Assembly: GCA_963712065.1 (NCBI GenBank)
Contig: CAVQGM010000001.1
Coordinates: 1,054,001 to 1,118,000, forward strand
DNA from: CAVQGM01 sp963712065
Lineage (GTDB): Bacteria; Actinomycetota; Acidimicrobiia; Acidimicrobiales; Acidimicrobilacustridaceae
Reading direction: 5' to 3'
DNA length: 64,000 nucleotides
Under the pieces are notes generated by a model, which was not told where the DNA came from, made no database searches, and worked only from the letters and a program-made list of their open reading frames with translations. Positions 1-8,494 of the stretch are shown piece by piece. The position numbers were made by a program, and so were the translations under genes. Within the stretch, counting starts at the first letter, position 1; each line of letters opens with the position of its first letter.

Positions 1-917
1 CCGCGGGCGCTCGCCGAGGCAAGGACGAGGCGTCGACAGCGCTCGACGTCGTGGTTGACGTCGAACCAGGTGAACCGGAGCACCGCCTGACCATGGGCGA
101 TGGCGAGGTTGTCACGGGCACGATCCCGGGCGAAGTCGCGCTCGCGGGCGTGCCACGCACGGCCATCGCCCTCGACCACGATCCCCGGGTCGGCGGCGTA
201 CGCGTCGACCCGTCCCGAGCCGGACCGCCACCACGGCATCGCCACCTGGAACTCGAACTGCGGAAGCCTCGGATCGTCGAGCACGTCTCGGAGGCGGCTC
301 TCGAGTCGTGACTCGGGAGGACTCCACGCCTGGGCGGACCTGGCGTCGAGCAGCAGGCGGAGGATCCGGGTCCCGGGCCTGCGCCCCACCGCCCAAGCCA
401 CGTACAGGTCGACCAGCTCGTCGAGGAACGCCGGCGACCGCAGCGCGAGGTGATCGATCAGGTCGCCGGTGCCGACCGAGCCGAGCCTCGACGCCAGCTC
501 GAGCACGGCGACCGCCGGTCGCTGGCACGGGATCGCGCCGACCGAGGTGGAGCGGACGAAAGGGCTCCGGCGTACTCGGGCCAGCCGACTCCGCTCGTTC
601 CGACCGGGTGCCACGACGATCTCGGGTCGCCCCGTCCGTGCGTCGGGGAACCCGTGGAGCCGCCCCGCCGAGCCTCCGCAGGCGACCGCCTCGGGAACCG
701 AGAGCGTTGCCGCCATGAGCTGTCGCTCCCAGGTGGCAGGGTGGCTGGGTATCGCGTAGACGGCGGCGTCCAGCCGCAGCCACCATCCACTGCGCAGACG
801 GTGATCGATCTGTCGGGCGCTGAACCCGACGGCCAGGGCCTGGTTCCGCGAGAAGACGCCGTGCTGACGTCGAGCGAGCGGGTCGAGCCGCCGGTCGGGC
901 GGCAGGTGGTCGGCCAT
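1..917 (-). CDS. AbiEi-type winged-helix / DUF559 domain protein (partial, 3' end outside window)
   Basis: A minus-strand reading frame opens at an ATG ending at 917 and runs off the left edge with no stop, so the C-terminus is missing. The first about 60 residues (motif RQHGVFSRNQA) look like the AbiEi_4 winged-helix domain that precedes many actinobacterial DUF559 proteins. The last 50 visible residues contain DAYAADPGIVVEGDGRAWH and RARDNLAIAHG, the DUF559/Vsr-like nuclease-fold signature. Such genes are annotated as type IV toxin-antitoxin antitoxin-domain proteins, but most are solitary and their role is unknown. No toxin partner (AbiEii-like) is visible here. Other long frames over this stretch lack recognisable domains and are taken as shadows. 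Confidence 0.75.
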   Translation of the reverse strand, partial: MADHLPPDRRLDPLARRQHGVFSRNQALAVGFSARQIDHRLRSGWWLRLDAAVYAIPSHPATWERQLMAATLSVPEAVACGGSAGRLHGFPDARTGRPEIVVAPGRNERSRLARVRRSPFVRSTSVGAIPCQRPAVAVLELASRLGSVGTGDLIDHLALRSPAFLDELVDLYVAWAVGRRPGTRILRLLLDARSAQAWSPPESRLESRLRDVLDDPRLPQFEFQVAMPWWRSGSGRVDAYAADPGIVVEGDGRAWHARERDFARDRARDNLAIAHGQAVLRFTWFDVNHDVERCRRLVLASASAR

Positions 918-1028
918 GGGGCCTCCGGAGTCGTCCAGTGGTGGAGGACGCCGCACCACGCGGCATCGCTCGATGGGCGACGCGGAACCCCGCCATGGCC
1001 AGGTAGAACGACGGGCGTGAGGCAACCC

Positions 1029-1442
1029 GTGCACGTCAACGACCCTCAGACCATCGCTCGCATCCGACGGGAGAGCAAGACCTGGGCCGTGGTCGGCTGC
1101 TCTCCCGACCCGGAGCGAGCGAGCCATCGGATCGCGGCTTACCTGCAGGGCCTCGGCTACCGGATCATCCCCGTGAATCCCCTGGCCGACGGCTCCATCC
1201 TCGGAGCACCCGTCGTCGCGCATCTCGGAGAGCTCACCGAACCCATCGACGTGGTCGATGTCTTCCGGAGATCCAGCGAGGCCGGTGCCGTCGTCGATCA
1301 GGCGATCGCCGTCGGCGCCAAGGCGGTGTGGCTCCAGCTGGGGGTCATCGACGAACAGGCCGCGTCGCGGGCAGTGGCGGCCGGCCTCGACGTCGTGATG
1401 GACACCTGCCCCAAGATGGAGTTCCCGTACCTCCCCGACTGA
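1029..1442 (+). CDS. CoA-binding domain protein (YccU-like)
   Basis: This is a 137-residue Rossmann-fold protein of the CoA_binding_2 family. The N-terminal half shows WAVVGCSPDPERASHRIAAY and GYRIIPVNP, the usual nucleotide-binding elements, and the C-terminal half has AVWLQLGVIDEQA and the MDTCPKMEF motif near the end, typical of the family. Family members bind CoA, and the exact reaction is unknown. I chose the GTG at 1029; another in-frame GTG lies four codons upstream at 1017, and neither has a strong ribosome-binding site. The gene is convergent with amt, and a strong hairpin lies between their 3' ends. Confidence 0.85.
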   Translation: MHVNDPQTIARIRRESKTWAVVGCSPDPERASHRIAAYLQGLGYRIIPVNPLADGSILGAPVVAHLGELTEPIDVVDVFRRSSEAGAVVDQAIAVGAKAVWLQLGVIDEQAASRAVAAGLDVVMDTCPKMEFPYLPD

Positions 1443-1584
1443 CGGCGACCTTCTGGTGCGTACCAGTGCACTTGGGAGGTGGGTGGATACGCAAGCGAGG
1501 CGGGTGGCCGGATCGATTGCGGAACGAGCCACACGGGACGTGGACGGATACGCACGCGATGGTGCGGGCGCGCGGGCGGACGCG

Positions 1585-1616
1585 ACGGGGCCCGGTGGTG
1601 AACCACCGGGCCCCGT
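1585..1616. terminator. Perfect 15-bp inverted repeat, likely bidirectional terminator
   Basis: ACGGGGCCCGGTGGT (1585-1599) is followed after two bases by its exact reverse complement (1602-1616). It lies between the convergent 3' ends of the CoA-binding gene and amt, about 35 bases beyond the amt stop. No long U-tract follows on either strand, as is common in GC-rich actinobacteria. Upstream of it, 1443-1584 holds two imperfect copies of a GTGGATACGCAAGCG-like sequence and nothing gene-like. Confidence 0.75.
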
Positions 1617-1650
1617 TCCTGCCGCTCGCGTCGCTGCGAGACGAGGTGGA

Positions 1651-3282
1651 CTAGCTGGTGACCTTCGCCGAGCTCGGCGCATCGGGCGACGGATAGCTGT
1701 CGCCCGCACCGGCGAACTCGGGGTAGGCGAGCACGCCCATCTCGGGCAGGTCGAGACCGGCGACCTCGTCGGCCTCGTCCGACCGGATCCCGCCCTTGGT
1801 GAGCATGTCCTGGATCTTGAAGAAGGCGAACGACAGCCCTCCGCCCACGATCAGGATCGTGACCGCGCCGATCGCCTGCGAGGCCAACTGGCTCCACCCG
1901 TCGGAGCTGTACAGCACCCCGGTGACACCGAGCGGGTCGCCGGCGGCATCGGTGTAGGTGGTGGTCAGGTTCCAGCCAGCGCCGTACTTGCCGTTGGCGA
2001 AGATGCCGACGAACAGCACGCCCAGCAGGCCGCACACGCCGTGCACCGAGATGGCACCCACGGGATCGTCGACCTTGAGCACCCGCTCGATGAAGAACAC
2101 CGACTCGATCACGACGACACCGCAGATGATCCCGATGACCGCCGCCGCCCAGGGGTCGACGAAGGCACACGGAGCGGTGATGCCGACCAGGCCGGCGAGC
2201 ATGCCGTTGGCCACCATGGCCGGGTCGGGCTTGCCGGTACGGATCCAGATCCAGCACATGGCGACGATGGAGCCGAAGGCTCCGGCGATCGCCGTGTTGG
2301 CGGCGATCACGCCGACCTGCGGGTCCGAAGCGGCGAAGGTCGACGCCGCGTTGAACCCGAACCAGCCGAACAGCAGGATGAACGTGCCGAGCATGGCCAT
2401 GGGGATGTTGTGGCCGGGCAGGGCCCGTGGCTTGCCGTCCTTGCCGAACTTGCCGATGCGGGGACCGAGCACGATCGCCCCGGTGAGGGCGGCGACGCCG
2501 CCCATGGCATGGACGATGCCCGAGCCGGCGAAGTCCGTGTAGCCGTTGCCGAGATCCATCGAGTTGCCCAGCTGGCTGAGCCAGCCGCCGCCCCATGTCC
2601 AGGCACCGAACAGCGGGTAGTAGAGCACCCCGCAGAACAGGCCCCAGATGGCGAAGCTCTTGAACTTCCACCGCTCGGCCATCGACCCGGTCGGGATCGT
2701 CGCCGTGGTGTCCATGAAGGCCACCATGTAGAGGAAGAACGCCATGGCGGCACCGGTGAAGGTGAGGTTGTCACCGTCGAAGAAGCTGCCGGCGAACCCT
2801 CCCTGCCACAGGAAGACCCACTCGCCACTGCCGAGCAGGTTGCCTCCACCGATGGCCTGGGTGAGGCCGTAGTCGAAGCCCGGCAGCACGTAGCTGTAGC
2901 CGCCGAACATCAGGCCGAAGCCGACCAGGAAGAAGCCGATGAACCCGAGGCCGAACACGGCCAGGTTCGTGGTCACGACGTGGGACGCGTGCTTGGCCCG
3001 GCAGAAGCCGGTCTCGACCATGGCGAAGCCGGCCTGCATGAAGATCACCAGCGCAGCGCCGATGACGATCCACGTCAGGTTGGTGGTCTGCGAGACCGTC
3101 ACCAGCGTCTCGTTGACGACCTCGACGGTGACCGGTTCCTCTTCCTGGGCCATCGCCGTGCCGGCCATGGCCAGGAACGTGGCCCCGGCCACGCCGGCAG
3201 CGACCGCCAGGCGCTTGGGGGACAGCAGTCCGCTTCTCACTCGACTCCTCTCGGTGCTCTCGAGGCTCGGGATGTCACGCAT
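1651..3282 (-). CDS. amt: Ammonium transporter (Amt/MEP family)
   Basis: The product is a 543-residue polytopic membrane protein for ammonium uptake. An N-terminal segment (residues about 20-46, ending AGTAMAQ) looks like a cleavable signal peptide. The family core then begins with VIFMQAGFAMVETGFCR, followed by DFAGSGIVHAMGGVAALTG carrying the first pore histidine and ISVHGVCGLLGVLF carrying the second. About 11 membrane helices are visible. It is longer than the usual 400-460 residues because of the signal peptide and extra loops. Its ATG shares one base with the glnK stop (TGATG), so the two are co-transcribed and translationally coupled. GlnK is known to plug AmtB-type channels when nitrogen is plentiful. 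Expression probably responds to the GlnR-like site upstream of glnK. Confidence 0.97.
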   Translation of the reverse strand: MRDIPSLESTERSRVRSGLLSPKRLAVAAGVAGATFLAMAGTAMAQEEEPVTVEVVNETLVTVSQTTNLTWIVIGAALVIFMQAGFAMVETGFCRAKHASHVVTTNLAVFGLGFIGFFLVGFGLMFGGYSYVLPGFDYGLTQAIGGGNLLGSGEWVFLWQGGFAGSFFDGDNLTFTGAAMAFFLYMVAFMDTTATIPTGSMAERWKFKSFAIWGLFCGVLYYPLFGAWTWGGGWLSQLGNSMDLGNGYTDFAGSGIVHAMGGVAALTGAIVLGPRIGKFGKDGKPRALPGHNIPMAMLGTFILLFGWFGFNAASTFAASDPQVGVIAANTAIAGAFGSIVAMCWIWIRTGKPDPAMVANGMLAGLVGITAPCAFVDPWAAAVIGIICGVVVIESVFFIERVLKVDDPVGAISVHGVCGLLGVLFVGIFANGKYGAGWNLTTTYTDAAGDPLGVTGVLYSSDGWSQLASQAIGAVTILIVGGGLSFAFFKIQDMLTKGGIRSDEADEVAGLDLPEMGVLAYPEFAGAGDSYPSPDAPSSAKVTS

Positions 3283-3623
3283 CAGAGGGCCTCCACGTCT
3301 CGTTCGCCGGTGCGGATCCGCACCACCCGATCGACAGGCGTCGCCCAGATCTTGCCGTCGCCGATCTTGCCGGTCTTGGCGGCCTGGGCGATCGTGTCGA
3401 TCACCTTGTCGACTTCGTCGGTGTCGGCGAGCACCTCGACCTTGACCTTCGGCAGAAGATCGATCGTGTACTCGGCTCCGCGGTAGGTCTCCGTGTGGCC
3501 GCCCTGTCGTCCGAAGCCTTTGACCTCGTCGACGGTCAACCCATGGATGCCGATGCCGCGGAGCGCGTCCTTCACCTCGTCGAGCTTGTGTGGCTTGATC
3601 ACCGCAGTGATCAGATGAACCAT
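3282..3623 (-). CDS. glnK: P-II family nitrogen regulatory protein
   Basis: This 113-residue P-II signal protein senses ATP/ADP and 2-oxoglutarate and regulates Amt. It starts MVHLITAVIKPHKLDEVKDA, the canonical first strand and helix. The T-loop GHTETYRGAEYTI contains Tyr52, aligned with the modified Tyr51 of GlnB/GlnK. The B-loop TGKIGDGKIW is present (residues about 85-95). The ATG is preceded by a strong purine-rich ribosome-binding site (GGAGGAGGAGCG). Gene order is glnK then amt, the reverse of the common amt-glnK order, and no glnD-type modifying enzyme is visible in the window. Confidence 0.96.
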   Translation of the reverse strand: MVHLITAVIKPHKLDEVKDALRGIGIHGLTVDEVKGFGRQGGHTETYRGAEYTIDLLPKVKVEVLADTDEVDKVIDTIAQAAKTGKIGDGKIWATPVDRVVRIRTGERDVEAL

Positions 3624-3739
3624 CGCTCCTCCTCCGTTCGGTTGCGGCGCCTGGAGCAGGTGTGCACGACGTGGTGTCGCCGGGACCTACCCGTTACTGC
3701 CTGATCCGTCTGACGCAGTTCTGACCGTAGAGAAGGGGC

Positions 3740-3766
3740 GTTTCCCACCCGTTTTCCGCGTGTTAC
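3740..3766 (-). promoter_or_regulatory. GlnR-box-like site upstream of glnK-amt
   Basis: Read towards glnK, the sequence gives GTAAC-n6-AAAAC-n6-GAAAC, three half-sites exactly 11 bases apart. This resembles the actinobacterial GlnR consensus (GTnAC-n6-GnAAC, repeated). It lies about 117 bases upstream of the glnK start, a plausible activator position. The rest of the 3624-3932 divergent spacer shows no gene. Regulation by GlnR is inferred from the motif and the downstream genes only. Confidence 0.5.
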
Positions 3767-3932
3767 GCCCGCCGACCGTTTTCCTGACGACAATCTGACC
3801 TCCAAGGAGCCGAATGTGACGCATCCCTGGCATCGGGCTGACGCCCGTCTGCGCCTGACGAAGGGCGGCCTCCCTCGCGGGTCGCGGTCGTCTTTCGTCG
3901 GCGCCGGGAGCGGACCCCACTAGCCTCCCGAC

Positions 3933-4652
3933 GTGCGCGGCGATCGACACGGCGGTCACCGGCGAGGGGCGGCTCAGGGGCGGCGCGCCCTGCGGTGGGT
4001 CGCAGCGCTCATCGCGGTCGGCGCGACCTACCACCTGGTGGTCAGACCGAGGCACCTCCAGTGGGGGGCGACCGACGAGGAGGCCCGCCGGCCACTGCCG
4101 GGGGACGATCTCACCCGACCGACACCGTTCCGCGACACGCGGGCGCTCACCATCGACGCGCCGCCCGAGGCGGTGTGGCCGTGGCTGGCCCAGATCGGTT
4201 GGGGTCGGGGCGGCTTCTACTCCTACAACTGGCTGGAGAACCTCTTCGGTGGCGACCTGCACAACGCCGACCGCATCCACGAGCAGTGGCAGTCGATCGC
4301 GCCGGGAGACGAGATCTGGATGGCTCCGCCGGGGCGATGGGGCGAGCCGAGCCGGGCCGTGGTCGCCGAGGTCGAGCCGGGTCATCATCTCCTGCTCGGC
4401 GCCCGTGACCTGGACAAGGGGCCGTGGGTGTTCGTGCTCGAACCACTCGACGACGGCCGCCGGACCCGCCTGATCGTCCGGTGGCAGCAGTCCGTGCGCA
4501 CGCCGTTCGCGCGGGCCTACATGTACCTCGTCTTCGAACCTGCCCACTTCCTGATGGAGACGGGGATGATGAAGGGGCTGCGGGCTCGTGCAGAGACGAC
4601 CGCTGAGGACGGAGGACCTCGTTGTGCCCCCGACGAGGGATCGCCTGTCTAG
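3933..4652 (+). CDS. SRPBCC-family protein with N-terminal membrane anchor
   Basis: The 239-residue product has a basic N-terminus and one hydrophobic segment (residues about 20-35, WVAALIAVGATYHLVV), followed by a START/Bet v1-like (SRPBCC) domain. Family hallmarks are ALTIDAPPEAVWPWLAQIG near residue 70 and WGRGGFYSYNWLENL just after, then PGHHLLLG and TRLIVRWQQS strands. These domains bind hydrophobic ligands, and the ligand here is unknown. The GTG start was chosen because it opens the basic leader. The hydrophilic tail stops 17 bases before tRNA-Ala. The gene is divergent from glnK. Confidence 0.75.
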   Translation: MRGDRHGGHRRGAAQGRRALRWVAALIAVGATYHLVVRPRHLQWGATDEEARRPLPGDDLTRPTPFRDTRALTIDAPPEAVWPWLAQIGWGRGGFYSYNWLENLFGGDLHNADRIHEQWQSIAPGDEIWMAPPGRWGEPSRAVVAEVEPGHHLLLGARDLDKGPWVFVLEPLDDGRRTRLIVRWQQSVRTPFARAYMYLVFEPAHFLMETGMMKGLRARAETTAEDGGPRCAPDEGSPV

Positions 4653-4669
4653 GCTGGGCTCTTCGTTAC

Positions 4670-4743
4670 GGGGCTGTAGCTCAGTTGGCGAGAGCACCTG
4701 CTTTGCAAGCAGGGGGTCGTGGGTTCGAGTCCCATCAGCTCCA
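4670..4743 (+). tRNA. tRNA-Ala (UGC anticodon)
   Basis: A 74-nt cloverleaf is readable. The acceptor GGGGCTG pairs with CAGCTCC and includes the G3-U70 identity pair of alanine tRNA. The D-stem is GCTC/GAGC, the anticodon stem CCTGC/GCAGG with loop TTTGCAA (anticodon TGC), and the T-arm is GTGGG-TTCGAGT-CCCAT. The discriminator is A4743. The 3' CCA is not encoded. Confidence 0.97.
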
Positions 4744-4765
4744 CGACCGATCACGAGGACGGACC

Positions 4766-5257
4766 ATGACAACGCGTACCGACGTCGTGGAGCTGACCGC
4801 GGGGATGCCCGAGCGGCGGCTCGCTCCCGGCGAGTCGTTGTTCGGCCAGGGCGACGACGCCGACCGGGTCGTTGCGGTGCTCGTCGACGGCTCCCTGCAG
4901 GTCGAGCTCGACGGCGTCGTCATCGATCAGCTCACGATCCCGGGTGCGTTCGTGGGTGAGATCGGCGCCCTGCTCGGCACCGTCCGCACGGCAGGCGTCG
5001 TGGCCGGTGCACCGTCGACGGTGCGCATGATCGGCGACCCCGAGCGGTTCTTCGGCACGCACCCGCAGCTCGCCCTCGAGCTGGCGCGTCAGCTCGCCGG
5101 GCGCCTCCAGCGGATCCTCGCCTACCTGGCCGACGTGCGGGCGCAGTACGCCGACGCCGAGGGCCACCTGGCCATGGTCGACGCCGTGCTGGGCCGCATG
5201 TCGGCGCGGCCCCCCGTCGACATCGACCCCGGCTCGGATCGCTCACCCGACTACTGA
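4766..5257 (+). CDS. Cyclic-nucleotide-binding (cNMP/CAP-like) domain protein
   Basis: This 163-residue protein is essentially one cNMP-binding beta-barrel: LAPGESLFGQGDDADRVVAV, GSLQVEL, and FVGEIGALLGTVRTAGVVAG with the phosphate-binding-cassette position (GEIGALLG). A long helix (residues about 105-145) follows. No helix-turn-helix is present, so it is not a Crp transcription factor but a stand-alone sensor. The ATG follows a GAGGACGGACC ribosome-binding site just after tRNA-Ala. Its 3' end overlaps the convergent phosphoesterase gene by seven bases. Ligand and partner are unknown. Confidence 0.85.
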   Translation: MTTRTDVVELTAGMPERRLAPGESLFGQGDDADRVVAVLVDGSLQVELDGVVIDQLTIPGAFVGEIGALLGTVRTAGVVAGAPSTVRMIGDPERFFGTHPQLALELARQLAGRLQRILAYLADVRAQYADAEGHLAMVDAVLGRMSARPPVDIDPGSDRSPDY

Positions 5258-5985
5258 GCGGCCGACGGGCCACCCAGCCGCACCTCGCCCGACTCCCCGT
5301 ACGACCACCACCGAGCCAGGCCGTCCTCGAGCTCGAGGATCGTGTGGGTCGGGATCTCACCGGCCTGGCGGCCGCCGTTGAACAGCCACGTGTCCCCCCG
5401 CCGCTCGGCCCACCCCCCGTCGGGCACGAACGGTGCCTCGTGCACGTGCCCGCACAGGACGAGATCGGGCCGATGGCGATCGAGCAGCTTCGGCAGCTCC
5501 GGGTCGCCGTAGTGCCGTGACCCCGTCCAGGCGAGGGGTCCGTCGGGCGGACCGTGCCACGCCCACATCCAACGCCCGGTCCGCGAGGCCGCCGCTTCGT
5601 CGAGCGACGTCTCGAGCGCACCGAGTGTCTCGGGGCCCTCCCACCACGCGCAGGAGGTGACGAGCCACTCGTCGACGACGACGGTGTCCCCGTCGACGAC
5701 CACGCCGGCGTCCTTGGCCTCGGCCAGCCACCCCGTCGCCTTCTCGCCGGCTTCGGTGCGGTGGTCGAGATCGTGGTTGCCCGAGCACACGACCGTCGTC
5801 GTCAGGGCGGCGAGACGGGTGAGGTACTCGAGCACGACCGTGATCTGGGCGTCCAACGGGACGGCAGAGGCGATGTCGAGCGAGTCGCCGGCGACCACGA
5901 CCAGATCGACTTCGTCCGCCCGGCCGAGCACCCAATCGAACTTCCGAAGGTCGTAGTGCAGGTCGGAGACGAGGAGGGTCCGCAC
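5251..5985 (-). CDS. Metallophosphoesterase (calcineurin-like)
   Basis: This 244-residue enzyme carries the full set of metal-binding motifs: SDLHYD (Asp8, His10), AGDS (Asp34), SGNHD, WAWHGPP and CGHVHEAP. It therefore belongs to the calcineurin-like phosphoesterase superfamily. Substrate cannot be predicted; such proteins range from cyclic-nucleotide phosphodiesterases to protein phosphatases. The 3' end overlaps the cNMP-binding gene on the other strand. That adjacency is suggestive but they are convergent, so a shared pathway is only a guess. It is divergent from the membrane protein starting at 6046, with about 60 bases between starts. Confidence 0.9.
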   Translation of the reverse strand: MRTLLVSDLHYDLRKFDWVLGRADEVDLVVVAGDSLDIASAVPLDAQITVVLEYLTRLAALTTTVVCSGNHDLDHRTEAGEKATGWLAEAKDAGVVVDGDTVVVDEWLVTSCAWWEGPETLGALETSLDEAAASRTGRWMWAWHGPPDGPLAWTGSRHYGDPELPKLLDRHRPDLVLCGHVHEAPFVPDGGWAERRGDTWLFNGGRQAGEIPTHTILELEDGLARWWSYGESGEVRLGGPSAAQ

Positions 5986-6045
5986 CGCGGCAGTCTCGCA
6001 TCCGATTGGCCGGGCGCCGGGCCACCCGAGCGGTACGGTCGGGCC

Positions 6046-7860
6046 GTGCAGGCCGAGCCGTCAGCGACCGCGGACGACGCACCGACGCCGACCCGGCGGC
6101 AGCCGCACTGGATCGGTCTCGTCGTGTTGGTGGCCGTACCGTTCGCGGTGGCCTCGATCGCCGCCTTCACCCGACCGTGGGCACCCTCGGGGGACGAGGC
6201 GATCTTCCTCAACGGTGCGCTCGACGCGCCGTCCGACCTCCCTCTCGTCGGGGTCTACAGCCGCTACGGCTGGTTCCACCCGGGCCCCCTCCTGACGTGG
6301 TGGTTCACCCTGCCGAGCTGGATCAGCGGTGGTGCGCCGGCGGCCGCCCTCGTGGCCACCGTCGTGCTCAAGGCGCTGTCCGCCGGCGCCGCGGTGCTGA
6401 CCGCCGGCCGCCAGGCCGGAGCGACGGGGGCGGCGTTGGCGGTGACCGTCGCCGGCATCGTGCTGCTCGCCCACCCCGGCGGCCCGTGGGCCATCTGGAA
6501 CCCGATGGTCGTGCTGCTGACCGTCATCGCCTTCCTGCTCTCCTGTTGGGGCCTCGCCAACGGGGACCTGTGGTCGGCGCCGGTGCTGGTCGTCACCGGT
6601 TCGCTGTGCACGCAGGCCCACCTCGGCTACGGGCCGATCGTCGCCGCCGGCGCCGGATGGGCGGTCGCCGCCGCGGTGGCGCGCTGGCGCTGGCGAGCCC
6701 ACCGAGGAGACCCGGCGTGGGATGGTCCGGTGCGGTGGCCGCTGATCACCACGGCCGTGCTCACCGTCGTCGCATGGGCGCCAGTCGCCTGGGATCAGTT
6801 CGCCGGCGAAGGGAACCTCGGGAAGATCATCGACCACTTCCGCACGAGCGACGAGCCGAGTCTCGGGATCGCCGCGGCGTCGCGCGTCGCCGCCCGTTCC
6901 TACCTGCCATGGGGGCCTTGGGCGGGCGGCGCCGAGCCGGTGGGGCTGTTGGGCGAGGCCGTCGGTGTCTCGCCGTGGTGGCTCGTCGTGCCGTCGACCG
7001 GGCTCGCGCTCGCCGGGTGGTCGGCCTGGCGGCGCCGGGACGGCGTGCTCGGCACGCTGGTGCTCACCGCCGCCATCGCCGCCGTCGCCGGACTGGCCGC
7101 CTTCGGCGCCACCACGGGGACCGCCTTCCCCTACCTGTTCACGTGGAGTCGCGGCGTCGCCGCCGTGGTCTGGTTCTCGGTGGCCCTCGCCGTCCAGCGC
7201 GAGCTCGTGGCCGCCCGACCCGAGCGCGACCTGGCGGTGCGGCGGACGGTGGTCGGCATCGCCGTGGTGATGACCGCGTTCGCTGCGATCGTGGCCCCGA
7301 CATCCGATCGGCCGCTGACGGGCCAGTCGCTCGCGGTGCGGGCCCTCCTCCCGGCGGCCGAGGCGGCGGCGCCGGCGGGCTCGACGGTGGCGATGATCAT
7401 CGACGAGGCGTTCCCGGGGGTGGGTGAGGGCCTCGTGTTCGAGCTCGAGCGGGCTGGGCGCGACGTCACGGTGCCTCCCGGGAGCGTGACCAGCACGGCG
7501 AGGGCGCCGATGGCGGCGGTCCTGGGGAACCGAGACCGCAGCGCCGACCCCGACACGGCCGACGTGTGGCTCGCCGTGGCCGTGGGCGACGGCCGACAGC
7601 AGTGGGACGACGACCCCGCGTGGACTCGCATCGGTGCCTACGACTCGCTCACCCCCGAGGAGCGAGCGGAGTACGACGAGCTCCGGACGACGCTGCAGGC
7701 GCGGCTCGAAGAGGCGGGGCGCGCCCCCGACATCGTCGACCTCGTGCGGGAGCGACCGGAGCTGTTCGCCGAGGACCCGATCATCGGCGGCCCCGAGCTC
7801 GACCGCGCCATCGAGCTGTACCGCCGAGGGCTCGCCTTCTCCCTCTATCGACACCGCTGA
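6046..7860 (+). CDS. Polytopic GT-C-like (ArnT/PMT-type) membrane protein
   Basis: The 604-residue product has about 11 membrane helices through residue 420 and an extracytoplasmic C-terminal region. The first periplasmic loop contains SGDEAIFLNGAL, with the acidic pair typical of the GT39/ArnT-like GT-C superfamily, and FHPGPLLTWWF follows. Such enzymes use lipid-linked sugars outside the membrane, and no acceptor can be named. The GTG at 6046 is the only start close to the first helix. A second protein of the same general type lies at 9215, suggesting linked envelope glycan roles. Similarity is by topology and the short acidic motif, so the function call is modest. Confidence 0.65.
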   Translation: MQAEPSATADDAPTPTRRQPHWIGLVVLVAVPFAVASIAAFTRPWAPSGDEAIFLNGALDAPSDLPLVGVYSRYGWFHPGPLLTWWFTLPSWISGGAPAAALVATVVLKALSAGAAVLTAGRQAGATGAALAVTVAGIVLLAHPGGPWAIWNPMVVLLTVIAFLLSCWGLANGDLWSAPVLVVTGSLCTQAHLGYGPIVAAGAGWAVAAAVARWRWRAHRGDPAWDGPVRWPLITTAVLTVVAWAPVAWDQFAGEGNLGKIIDHFRTSDEPSLGIAAASRVAARSYLPWGPWAGGAEPVGLLGEAVGVSPWWLVVPSTGLALAGWSAWRRRDGVLGTLVLTAAIAAVAGLAAFGATTGTAFPYLFTWSRGVAAVVWFSVALAVQRELVAARPERDLAVRRTVVGIAVVMTAFAAIVAPTSDRPLTGQSLAVRALLPAAEAAAPAGSTVAMIIDEAFPGVGEGLVFELERAGRDVTVPPGSVTSTARAPMAAVLGNRDRSADPDTADVWLAVAVGDGRQQWDDDPAWTRIGAYDSLTPEERAEYDELRTTLQARLEEAGRAPDIVDLVRERPELFAEDPIIGGPELDRAIELYRRGLAFSLYRHR

Positions 7861-7952
7861 TCGCGAAGCGGCGTCCGCCCCACGCGTCCGGCGAAGACGA
7901 GCAACACTGGCGTGCCGCACGCAGTCGGCTCCTGCACCGACCGCAACGACAC

Positions 7953-7981
7953 GAGGGGGATCCTCCCCTCGACGGGAGGGG
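7953..7981 (+). promoter_or_regulatory. Overlapping alternative hairpins at a ribosome-binding site
   Basis: GAGGGG (7953-7958) can pair with CCCCTC (7965-7970). Alternatively CCTCCC (7962-7967) can pair with GGGAGG (7974-7979), which is part of the Shine-Dalgarno sequence of the next gene (ATG at 7985). The two hairpins share bases 7965-7967 and so exclude each other. This is the geometry of a translational attenuator, but G/C-rich runs make chance pairing easy. Confidence 0.3.
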
Positions 7982-7984
7982 ACC

Positions 7985-8494
7985 ATGGCCGTCGTCGTCA
8001 CCGAACAGCAACTCGAGGACCGGTGCCGGGAGCTGTTGCCAGGGGAGGAGGTGCTGGCCGCCGGTGCCTTCCAGCCCTACGGAGCCGGGATGGCCACGGG
8101 TGCCGCGGCGGGCGCCGGGGTGAACGCCGCCCACGACCTCCACCTTCCCGGCGTGGCCGGGCTCGCGCTCTCGGCCGCCGCCGGGTACGCGGCCCACCGG
8201 GGGATGGCCGTCGCCGACCGCCAGCCGCCGTGGACCGTCATGGCGGTCACCGCCGATCGCGTCTACGCCTTCGACGGCAGCGACGTCGAAGGGATGACGG
8301 TGAAGCGTCAGTTCGACGGTCCCCCCTACGCGACCTGGTCTCGGGCCGAGATCGTGGTGCACGTGTCGAAGCACCTCACCCAGTTCACGATGTCGATCGA
8401 CGACCCCACCACCGGCACCAGCTGGGAGTACACCGGCAACAAGCTCTACAAGGTCGGCGGGAAGCTCGTCGCCCAGCTGCTCACCGACGGCTGA
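7985..8494 (+). CDS. Conserved hypothetical protein, PH-like
   Basis: I do not recognise a specific family. The 169-residue protein has a glycine/alanine-rich segment (residues about 33-78) that could be a short membrane hairpin, and a C-terminal half with alternating strands (WTVMAVTADRVYAFDG, TQFTMSIDDPTTGTSWEY) resembling a small beta-sandwich or PH-like domain. The strong GGGAGGGGACC ribosome-binding site fixes the ATG. The gene is followed on the other strand by the PhoX pseudogene, whose decayed 3' end overlaps its last codons. Confidence 0.7.
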   Translation: MAVVVTEQQLEDRCRELLPGEEVLAAGAFQPYGAGMATGAAAGAGVNAAHDLHLPGVAGLALSAAAGYAAHRGMAVADRQPPWTVMAVTADRVYAFDGSDVEGMTVKRQFDGPPYATWSRAEIVVHVSKHLTQFTMSIDDPTTGTSWEYTGNKLYKVGGKLVAQLLTDG

